Positions 1-6,800 of a stretch of 9,930 bases of DNA are shown one piece after another; the first letter of the stretch is position 1; the number at the start of each line of letters is the position of its first letter. The notes beneath the pieces were generated by a model. It made no database searches. It was not told where the DNA came from and worked only from the letters and a program-made list of their open reading frames with translations. Source of the stretch: Deltaproteobacteria bacterium (GTDB lineage: Bacteria > Desulfobacterota > JADFXK01); the NCBI GenBank assembly GCA_015233295.1, contig JADFYC010000110.1, positions 1 through 9,930 of the forward strand. The letters are read 5' to 3'. The translations under genes were made by a program, and so were the position numbers.

Positions 1-608
1 TCTTTTTACGGGACTCAAGATTCATTGGGGTGATGGTACAGAGTTGTCATGTCGCGCGAGATGGTAGATTCCCGAAACGGGTCTAGTTGGACTTCGTTAA
101 TTACGTCATACCATTAAGTTAATCCGTGGCCATTTAAACCGCGCCCGGTTTAGCTGGACTATATCACGAACTCGGCGGTCTGGTCAACGTAAAGAAGGTA
201 TCTAATATTTTTTCCACAAGTTAGCCGAGTTGAAGCCGGCCGCTAAAAATGAATACCAGGGCGGCTCATTTTTTTATCCGGGCCGGGCCAGACTTTGGTT
301 GGAGCCACCTTAACACTTTTATTCCTGTATAGTCCATGTGTTATCAACAGCCCAGGCCGAACCGAACCATCTTGGCCAGCCTAATTTGGGAAAATCCCCT
401 ATGTCCTGGGAATTCACCCTATGAAAATGATTCCGGCCTCCTATGTACAAATCGCCACCTTGAGGTTACCATTTATCCTCCCAATCAAGCAAATATAGTC
501 ATTGAAAGACCGGCAGTCAACCGAGCCGGACAGATAGCCGGCAGCACCAGATCGCGGCGCCAACCCTGGTAAAGGAAATGGCTTATAGACATCTGAGAGG
601 ATACTTGC
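1..608. other. Gene-free stretch at the left edge
   Basis: I find no convincing coding region here. All three forward frames hit stops within about the first 90 bases, with no recognisable peptide, so no truncated gene appears to enter from the left on this strand. A short open frame at 336-572 lacks a good ribosome-binding site and any family resemblance. The stretch does contain a hairpin followed by a T-run near 234-275, listed separately. It probably includes the leader and promoter of the gene at 609, but I see no clean -35/-10 pair. Confidence 0.6.
234..275 (+). terminator. Possible weak intrinsic terminator
   Basis: A GCCGC arm (239-243) pairs with GCGGC (261-265) across a 17-base loop. 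A short spacer and a run of seven T (269-275) follow. An alternative A/T-rich stem (AAAAATGA at 245-252 with TCATTTTT at 266-273) competes with it. The GC stem is only 5 bp and no gene is visible just upstream, so this may be fortuitous or may end an untranslated transcript entering from the left. Confidence 0.3.
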
Positions 609-1130
609 ATGGACGAAACGATAAAGAATAACCTTGCCGATACTACCGCCCGACCCATAGCCGCGTCATCGGAAATCTATCAGTCAATGGCCGGAATGTC
701 GGGTTGGTGGCCGGACCTGGTGCGAACCATAATTGTCCAAAATTGTTACAAGCCTATCTGGAACATGATGAAAACTTGGAGAAAATGGGTACTTGGCGGC
801 ATGCCCATGATCAATCCAACTCTATCGTTAGACCCTTTGAGCCGGTTGCGGGAAGCGGCTGCCACCGGTCTGGCTTCCTACGGCAGGCTTTGTGATCCCC
901 AACTCAAAAACTTGAATACTTTGGTCCAAGAAGGCTGCGAGATGGGACGAAAATATGCTTCAAGGGCCGACTTTGATCTGGTGGCTCTCATGAGCACCCT
1001 GAGAAAAGCCCGTAATGATGACGGCGCCGACGCCACTCACTCTCTGGAGGCCGCGGCTTCAACCAACCCGGTCGGCTTTAAGCCAAACCAATCTCAACGC
1101 CCCGGAGAAGTTGACCAGAGTATCAGTTAA
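609..1130 (+). CDS. Hypothetical protein, 173 aa, unrecognised
   Basis: I do not recognise a family. The start is supported by an AGAGG ribosome-binding site at 596-600, eight bases before the ATG. The N-terminal 20 residues are polar. Residues 24-65 are rich in Trp and Met with interspersed basic residues and look like an amphipathic or membrane-surface segment rather than a clean transmembrane helix. Residues 75-135 look helical, with regularly spaced Leu/Ala and charged residues. The last 40 residues are polar, low in complexity and probably disordered. No signal peptide, catalytic motif or metal-binding cysteine cluster is visible. Small size and helical content recall phasin-like or scaffold proteins, but that is a weak guess. 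It lies 107 bases upstream of the GAF gene on the same strand, so co-transcription is possible. Confidence 0.6.
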   Translation: MDETIKNNLADTTARPIAASSEIYQSMAGMSGWWPDLVRTIIVQNCYKPIWNMMKTWRKWVLGGMPMINPTLSLDPLSRLREAAATGLASYGRLCDPQLKNLNTLVQEGCEMGRKYASRADFDLVALMSTLRKARNDDGADATHSLEAAASTNPVGFKPNQSQRPGEVDQSIS

Positions 1131-1237
1131 ACGGCATCCAAAGACGGTCGCCAACTAAGACTTCCCGGACATGGCTTCATCACCGCTCCGGGGGGCCACT
1201 TCCGATTGGCCGACAAATTGAGGCAGTCGCAAAAGCA

Positions 1238-1813
1238 ATGGAAAAAAGACAAATGTACTTAAACACTTTATCACATATCATCAAAGCCTTGGCCATGTGG
1301 CAAGACCCACAAGCCGCGGTTTCGCTTATCCTGCAAGACGTCAAGACCGCTTTGGAAGTAAAGGGATCCAGCCTATTAATGGTCAAAGAAAAGACTGGAG
1401 AATTGGAAGTCATCATGTCCCAGGGCCTTAGTGACTCTTACCTTCACAAAGGACCGGTGAGCGCCTCCCGTCTTAGCGCCGCTGGGACGCCGGACAGCCC
1501 TGTGTTAATCCAGGATGCCGCCAATGATCCACGGGCTCAATATCCAGAGGCGGCCATGCAAGAGGGGATTGCCTCGATCTTGTCGATCCCGATCATCGTC
1601 CGAAAAATTACCATTGGGGCCTTGAGGATTTATACCGCCCAACCATGGACCCCGACCGACGATGATCTTAATTTTACCCAAGCCGCAGCTCAACTTGCCG
1701 GGATGGCGCTGGAGATGTCCCGACTCAACTCCACGCCGGATAAACCTCCCCGTCAGGCCACTGCGGCCAAGTCCCAAACATGGGAGATTTACCCGGCCAA
1801 TAACGAAGGATGA
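1238..1813 (+). CDS. Stand-alone GAF-domain protein
   Basis: A 191-aa protein with one GAF domain at about residues 8-160. GAF folds bind small ligands (cyclic nucleotides, haem, other cofactors) and usually regulate a signalling partner. Supporting features are the helical start, a strand near residues 43-50 (SSLLMVK), the segment VLIQDAANDPRAQYPEA (89-105), the core strand EGIASILSIPI (109-119) and the final strand IGALRIYTA (126-134). The C-terminal 25 residues are polar and lack an output domain, so it must act through another protein. No signal peptide or membrane segment is visible. The ribosome-binding site is poor (GAGG at 1220-1223, 14 bases upstream). The frame stays open upstream to 1115 without a standard start codon, and a second ATG at 1253 is possible. 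The STAS gene follows after 162 bases on the same strand. Fold assignment is good; ligand and partner are unknown. Confidence 0.8.
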   Translation: MEKRQMYLNTLSHIIKALAMWQDPQAAVSLILQDVKTALEVKGSSLLMVKEKTGELEVIMSQGLSDSYLHKGPVSASRLSAAGTPDSPVLIQDAANDPRAQYPEAAMQEGIASILSIPIIVRKITIGALRIYTAQPWTPTDDDLNFTQAAAQLAGMALEMSRLNSTPDKPPRQATAAKSQTWEIYPANNEG

Positions 1814-1820
1814 CAAAAAG

Positions 1821-1855
1821 GTTGCGGGTTGTTCGTTTCTCGTTACTGATTACAA
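1821..1855 (+). repeat. Degenerate 7-base tandem repeat, left partner
   Basis: Five consecutive heptads read GTTGCGG, GTTGTTC, GTTTCTC, GTTACTG and ATTACAA. The array starts eight bases after the GAF stop codon. The same heptad family appears in inverted orientation at 1928-1955, so the two arrays could pair across the intergenic gap. A 7-base period does not preserve a reading frame, consistent with a non-coding element. Confidence 0.7.
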
Positions 1856-1901
1856 GTTCATCATATATACATCGAACGGTCATAATTGTTCCTTTTAGAT
1901 T

Positions 1902-1910
1902 TGATATGAT
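1902..1910 (+). promoter_or_regulatory. Possible extended -10 promoter element
   Basis: TG at 1902-1903, one base, then TATGAT at 1905-1910 matches an extended -10 element (TGn-TATAAT) with one mismatch in the hexamer. No good -35 lies at 16-18 bases upstream. It sits in the gap before the STAS gene, between the two inverted heptad arrays, about 65 bases ahead of the ATG. Plausible but unproven. Confidence 0.3.
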
Positions 1911-1927
1911 TTCTGGTTGTCTTCCCC

Positions 1928-1955
1928 GAGCAACCAGTAACAAGCAACCAGTAAC
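1928..1955 (-). repeat. Degenerate 7-base tandem repeat, right partner
   Basis: On the minus strand this reads GTTACTG, GTTGCTT, GTTACTG, GTTGCTC, four heptads of the same family as 1821-1855 but inverted. On the plus strand the 12-mer GCAACCAGTAAC occurs twice, 14 bases apart (1930-1941 and 1944-1955). Pairing with GTTACTGATTAC at 1842-1853 matches 10 of 12 bases. The array ends shortly before the AAGGAGT ribosome-binding site of the STAS gene, so a structure formed here could affect its translation. Confidence 0.75.
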
Positions 1956-1975
1956 GGTTAAAAAGGAGTCATCGC

Positions 1976-2266
1976 ATGGCATCAAATTTCCGTATAGTTT
2001 CCCGCCGGAAGGGCGGTAATCTCCGGTTGAATTTGACTGGTGACTTTGATGGAACCTCTGCTCACGAACTGCTCAACGCATTGGCCAAGAACATTACCAC
2101 AGTATGTAGGATCTTCATCGACACAGATGGCCTTAAAACCATTCACCCCTTTGGCCTGGAGGTATTCCGAAACTACCTGGTCGCATTTGAAAAACGGTTT
2201 GGTCGTCTAGTATTCACTGGTGAAAAAAAAATTGCCTTCGCACCGCAAGGGAGCAAGTACTTATAA
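1976..2266 (+). CDS. STAS-fold, anti-sigma-antagonist-like protein lacking the phosphoserine
   Basis: A 96-aa single-domain protein whose pattern fits a STAS domain of the SpoIIAA/anti-sigma-factor-antagonist type. There is an early strand pair ending at LRLNLTGDFDG (16-26), a helix (28-39), the central strand and turn RIFIDTDGLKTIHPFG (45-60), a helix (61-75), then strand RLVFTG (77-82). Classical antagonists carry a phosphorylatable Ser in a DSSG turn after the central strand. Here the equivalent is probably HPFG (57-60), so regulation by a SpoIIAB-like kinase looks unlikely. The start is clear: AAGGAGT lies about seven bases before the ATG. The next gene begins 13 bases downstream, indicating an operon. 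It may serve as a scaffold or signalling adaptor together with the upstream GAF protein. Fold call is moderate because the protein is short and divergent. Confidence 0.65.
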   Translation: MASNFRIVSRRKGGNLRLNLTGDFDGTSAHELLNALAKNITTVCRIFIDTDGLKTIHPFGLEVFRNYLVAFEKRFGRLVFTGEKKIAFAPQGSKYL

Positions 2267-2279
2267 GACGGAGGATGGA

Positions 2280-2534
2280 ATGGAGCAGTTGTTGGATATC
2301 CTGTTGGTGAGATTGTGTAACAAAGGATTAGTCCCCATCGACGTCCCACGAGTCATAATAGATGTCATGCACATCATCGGTGACGGAGGGTCATTTACCA
2401 CAAACCTGGTCAATCAGCAGTTGGAACGCCTGGGCTGGCAGGGTCAAGTCGTGGATGACGTTACCTTCGAATTGATTGTCATCCTGTTAGAGAATCAGGG
2501 GACCCATCGAGTAGCTCGGCACTCCCTGCATTAG
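2280..2534 (+). CDS. Small hypothetical protein, 84 aa
   Basis: I do not recognise a named family. I place the start at the ATG at 2280 because GGAGG at 2270-2274 sits five bases upstream. An earlier in-frame ATG at 2220 lies inside the STAS gene and has no such site. The protein begins with a hydrophobic helix (MEQLLDILLVRLC), followed by a second helical segment (DVPRVIIDVMHIIGDGG, 21-37), a segment containing VNQQLERLGW (44-53) and a third hydrophobic helix ending in ILLENQG (68-74). The overall look is a compact all-helical domain, possibly a winged-helix or adaptor-like fold. There are no transmembrane segments or metal motifs. It is separated from the STAS gene by 13 bases and is almost certainly co-expressed and perhaps functionally tied to it. 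Confidence 0.7.
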   Translation: MEQLLDILLVRLCNKGLVPIDVPRVIIDVMHIIGDGGSFTTNLVNQQLERLGWQGQVVDDVTFELIVILLENQGTHRVARHSLH

Positions 2535-2545
2535 CCTTCGGGGGG

Positions 2546-2559
2546 GTTGCGGGTTAACG
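2546..2559 (+). repeat. Short remnant of the 7-base repeat family
   Basis: Two heptads, GTTGCGG and GTTAACG, lie just after the stop codon of the 84-aa protein. The first is identical to the first heptad at 1821 and to the outermost heptad at 8842-8848 read on the minus strand. It is short, so it is supported only because longer members of the family lie in the same window. Confidence 0.4.
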
Positions 2560-2574
2560 CCGTATGAGTTGTTG

Positions 2575-2610
2575 ATGGCCACAGGGTATCATAATACTTG
2601 GCACGGCCAT
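2575..2610. repeat. Inverted repeat between convergent genes
   Basis: ATGGCC (2575-2580) and GGCCAT (2605-2610) are perfect complements. Inside them GGGTAT (2584-2589) can pair with ATACTT (2594-2599) across a 4-base loop using two G-T wobbles. No T-run follows on either strand, so it is not a typical terminator. It lies in the 207-base gap between the plus-strand 84-aa gene and the minus-strand radical SAM gene, which otherwise shows nothing I can name. Confidence 0.35.
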
Positions 2611-2741
2611 AATTGCCGGTTCTGAGAGCACCTGTTGCTTGTGGCTGGTTTAATACAACCTGTAAAAACCAACGCAGCCGCCACGGTTCTTAGAAAAGGG
2701 ATGATTACGACCAGTTTAGGTATAGCGCCAAACTCGCAACA

Positions 2742-3791
2742 TTATCTCCAGAGGTTCTCCTTAATCAAAGCCAACTCCTCTTCGTTGGGCAAGTAGGGAT
2801 AATTCCATTGCTTAACATCCGGCAAACAATTCCCGAAAGGCCGATTACAGGCTACTTCTCCATCACGGCCGGGGCATCCAGAAGTCATCAAGGGTCGCCC
2901 TAAACTAATTATCCCATCCAGCCGGTCATCTGAAAGGCTGAAACCGGTTAGCCTCCCCTGGACGTCATAAGAAAAATCGGCAGCATTAGCTATTCCCTCA
3001 TCAATCAAATACCTGGCCAATTGGACTCGGAGATAGGCTCCCCAAGACGGCCGACCAACCCCGGCCAAGGCTGATTCAGCTTCCGCCCAAAAAGAAAATA
3101 GTTGAGACACGGCGCCGGCCTCAGCCACTCGGGTCATGGTTTGACACACCTCATACTCCGTTTCACCTAAGCCCACAATAAGATGGACTCCCACTCGGCC
3201 CTGCCCGAAAATGGACACGGCATCGGCCACGGTCTCCCAATAGTGTTCCCATCGGTGCGGCCCTTCAACCCCCTTCCCTCGGAACCGGTCAAAGATAGAG
3301 GGAGTAACACCATCCACCGCGACTCCCAACATATCCACTCCGCCGGCCTGCAACCTGAGGAGGTGTTCACGCTTCATGATGGTGGGGCTGGCTAAAACAG
3401 AAATGGGCGCATCTACGGCCGGGGCCAAACGTCTGACCATCACTTCAGTATCATTAACACACCTGGTGTTGGTGATCATTGACAGGCAAACTCGTTTGAC
3501 GGCCCCATTCCGGTGATTGATACGATCAATAACCTCGTCTAAAGATACCAACGGCCAGTCCACTTTGATGAAGCTCTTCTGCTCAAAAACGCCAGGCCGC
3601 TTCCGGGCTAACCCACAGTAAGCACAGTTGGCTTTGCAGCCCTCATTATAGTTCAACAGCAAATTTATGCACGGGTTCTTGGCGCCTCGATAAAACCGCC
3701 CTTCCCTAATGCCCAGAGCCATAGCCGAGGCTAAACTGAGTCTAACAAATTCCGGGCTTTCCATCCGATGACACGCGTCTTGATTCATCAT
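2742..3791 (-). CDS. Radical SAM protein, LipS1/LipS2-like (split lipoyl synthase candidate)
   Basis: A 349-aa radical SAM enzyme when started at the ATG at 3791. The cluster motif is CKANCAYC (Cys52, Cys56, Cys59), which binds the [4Fe-4S] cluster that cleaves S-adenosylmethionine. GVHLIVGLGETE (201-212) fits a later core strand and SAM-contact region. Near the C-terminus three more cysteines lie in GCPGRDGEVACNRPFGNC (Cys306, Cys315, Cys322). Such a tail could hold an auxiliary cluster and resembles, from memory, the paired LipS1/LipS2 enzymes that insert sulfur into octanoyl groups to make lipoate. HydE- or BioB-like functions are alternatives, and I cannot tell LipS1 from LipS2. A partner LipS is not in the window. 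AGGA at 3798-3801, six bases before the ATG, overlaps the kinase stop codon, so translation is probably coupled. Radical SAM call is near certain; lipoyl role is moderate. Confidence 0.85.
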   Translation of the reverse strand: MMNQDACHRMESPEFVRLSLASAMALGIREGRFYRGAKNPCINLLLNYNEGCKANCAYCGLARKRPGVFEQKSFIKVDWPLVSLDEVIDRINHRNGAVKRVCLSMITNTRCVNDTEVMVRRLAPAVDAPISVLASPTIMKREHLLRLQAGGVDMLGVAVDGVTPSIFDRFRGKGVEGPHRWEHYWETVADAVSIFGQGRVGVHLIVGLGETEYEVCQTMTRVAEAGAVSQLFSFWAEAESALAGVGRPSWGAYLRVQLARYLIDEGIANAADFSYDVQGRLTGFSLSDDRLDGIISLGRPLMTSGCPGRDGEVACNRPFGNCLPDVKQWNYPYLPNEEELALIKENLWR

Positions 3792-3794
3792 CAA

Positions 3795-3801
3795 CCATCC
3801 T
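3795..3801 (-). promoter_or_regulatory. Ribosome-binding site overlapping the kinase stop codon
   Basis: On the minus strand AGGATGG precedes TTGATGATG. AGGA stands six bases before the ATG at 3791, which decides that start over the TTG at 3794. The TTG would leave only three bases after AGGA. The site shares bases with the TAG stop (3800-3802) of the kinase gene, the usual sign of coupled translation. Confidence 0.65.
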
Positions 3802-6800
3802 ATCTTTTGATCGCAATATCGAATTCTTTCGCCAGATATTCCATCACCCGGTGTAATTCTGGATCAAGCACCTCAACGACTGATCTGACCTGGTCCAGAT
3901 CGATACCCCAGGCCGCTTCCTCCAATTTCCGCGCGTAGGCGACGGCCCTGCCGGCCCGGATCTCCCCGGTAATACCGGCCAGGCTATGAGCCGTTTTTTT
4001 CACCAGATCAATGTCGTTCGCATCCAGGGCCTGCTGCAGCGTGGCGAGCTTACCCGGCATTATTTGTAAACACAAGGAAATGGTCTCCTTGAGAAAATCT
4101 TCTTGCCCCCGGTGCTTATCTCTTAGTTTGGCTATGTCGACTAATCCGGCCTGGTCCAAATCTTCCGGCCGAACGTCTCTCGGTATCGCTTTTCGTTGAA
4201 TAACCCGCGAAATAACTTCAAAAAGCCGGTCTATCTCGACGGGTTTTGAGACATAATCGTTCATTCCGGCGTTTAAGAATTTTTCCCGGTCACCCTTCAT
4301 GGCAGAGGCTGTCAAGGCGATAACCGGAATATCGGGATCACTAAATCCGAAAGTCGAGCCTCGGATCTTTCTAACGGCCTCCAATCCATCCATCTCCGGC
4401 ATCTGGACATCCATCAGGATAACGTCGAAATGTTCCTGCTCCAGTGCTGTTAGAACTTCGTAGCCGTTGTTCACGGCCATAACCCGCTGGCCCGCTTCGG
4501 TCAAAAAATGAATGAGAAACTTCTGGGCAATTAGATTATCCTCAGCCAGTAAAATGTGCCACGACGGCATGGCCGAGCCTGGTTCCGCCTCCGCGCTCGG
4601 CGGTTGCTCGTCTGTTTGAAGAACCGCTGCAGCTTCTTCGAATTCGGCCGTAAAATAAAACCTGGAGCCCTGGCCTGGGTAACTCTCAAACCAGATGTAT
4701 CCTTCCATCATCTCTACTAACTTCTTAGAGATAGCCAGCCCCAACCCGGTCCCTCCATACTTCTTGGAAACAGACCCATCAGCCTGGGTGAAGCTTTGGA
4801 AGAGTTCCGGTTGCTTATCTTCCCGAATCCCTATTCCGGTGTCACAAACGGAAAACAACAATGACACCGCCGTTTTTTTCCCCGGTTCCGGCGCAGATTC
4901 CGGGTCGTGTTTTGACACATTAACCTTGATTTCTCCCCGCTCCGTAAATTTGACGGCATTGCCCACCAGGTTGATCAAGACTTGCCGCAACCGGCCGGCG
5001 TCACCGATGAGAGTCCGAGGAATATCATTATCTACGCCATAACATAAGCCAATATTCCGGCGCTGGGCCTGAAGCATGAATACGCTCATAATATTATTCA
5101 AAAGATAGTAGAGGTCAAACGCTTCCCGGACCAGCGTTATCTTCCCGGCTTCTATTTTGGAGAAGTCAAGAATGTCATTGATAATAGTGAGTAATGAGCC
5201 GGCGGCGTCTTTAACCATCTCGACGCATTCCTTTTGCATCGAATTCAGGCTTGTCGTCAACAGCATGTCAGCCATGCCCATCACCCCGCTAATGGGAGTG
5301 CGAATCTCATGGCTCATGTTGGCCAGAAATTCACTCTTGGCCCGATTGGCGTTTTCAGCCAGATTTCTCGATAGAATTAATTCCCGCTCCATCCTTTTGC
5401 GTTCACTATTATCCCGGACAGTGCTCACCAACAGCGTCCGCCTGCCGGCATGATCTTTAATCTCGGTGATGACATGGTCAGTATCAAAAATAGCGCCGTC
5501 CTTACGCCGCATTTGGAACTCTCCACAGAAGACGCCGTCGTTGTTAAGTGCGAGAAAGAGGTCCCGACCAAATCTGTCGAACATTTCTTTATTTACATGG
5601 AGAAATTCTGTATCCCGGCCAACAGCCTCATCAACGCTGTAGCCAAAAATTGCTTCCATGGCCGCATTGGCCATCACGATCCGGCGGTTATGAGGTGTGA
5701 TGACGAACACCGCTTCATGCAGACTGGAGAAGACGCTTTCTAATAATTTATTAGATTTCTTTAGTTCTTCCTCCATCTGCTTACGGTCTGTGATGTCCAT
5801 GAAATTGCCTGAGACCCGGACTACTTGTCCGTCCCGACGGAATACTTTTGCCGTGGTCCGGACCCAAAGGTCCCTCCCCTGGGCGGTTGTAAACTGCAGT
5901 TCCAGATCATAGGGTTCACCCAGTTCCACCGCCCGCCGAAAAGCCTCGGCTAATATTTTACTATCTTCACCTTTGTAGAATTCAACGGACCTGGAGATAT
6001 CATTGGGGTCGAAGTCCAAAGGTGATATCCCATAAATCCGGTAAACCTCTTCGGTCCAGAATAATTTCTTCGTCACTACATCATATTCCCAGCCGCCGAC
6101 TTTGGTGATCCGTTGTGTTTCGTTCAAAAGAGCTTCACTTTTTCGCAACGCCTCCTCGACCCGCCGCCGGTCGGTGATGTCCAAGCTGGTCCCGATAATT
6201 CGATAGATGTTTCCTGTCTCATTGCGCAAAGGAGTCAACCCCGACAGCCACCATTTCTCGTTTCCCTGGAGGGCGGCCATTTCTTCAAACCGAATGGTCT
6301 CACCGGCTTCGACACACCGTTCCAGGCCGCGGTGCCAGGCTGCCGCCGTTTCCGGGGTAATCATTGGGACCAGTTCATCCGGGGTCCTCCCTTTGGTGTC
6401 GGCAACCGTCAATCCCGTCAGCCACCCCACAGCCAGGTTTTGATCAACATAACGGAAATCTCCTTCCGCAGTGACATCGACAACATAGACGCCCAAATCA
6501 ACGCCTCGATAGATGCTCTGCAAAAAGGTTTCGCTCTCTCTTAATGACTTCTCCGTCTCTTCTCGCTCGACGATTTCCCTTTGAAGCCGCTCGTTGGCGT
6601 CATTTAGTTCAGCCGTGCGCACCAAAACCTGACATTCCACGTTCTCATAGGCTTGCTGCAGAGACTCTCTGGCCTGCTCTCTTTCGACCAGAACAGCCCC
6701 CAAATACGTCACAGTCCGCTGGTGATCCTTGATTAACCACCACAAGGCCAAAAAATAGGCCAGCAGACGCCAGACATGCCATAACCACCAAGTCGGGCAC

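Noticed and set aside
336..572. 78-codon open frame on the plus strand
   Set aside because: No good ribosome-binding site before the ATG, Pro/Asn/Arg-rich composition with no domain pattern, and no resemblance to a known family; probably chance.
1164..1192. CCCGGA/TCCGGG hairpin between the 173-aa gene and the GAF gene
   Set aside because: Only a 6-bp stem with a 17-base loop and no T-run, so not called as a terminator.
1821..1955. CRISPR array
   Set aside because: Repeats are 7 bases, degenerate and without spacers, and no cas genes are present.
2220..2279. Upstream ATG inside the STAS gene for the 84-aa protein
   Set aside because: It would overlap the STAS coding end with Lys-rich residues in a shifted frame, and GGAGG points to the ATG at 2280.
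6113..6544. 143-codon open frame antisense to the kinase, plus other long plus-strand frames between 4011 and 7247
   Set aside because: They lie opposite a well-supported coding region with intact PAS, kinase and receiver motifs, and their products show no domain pattern.
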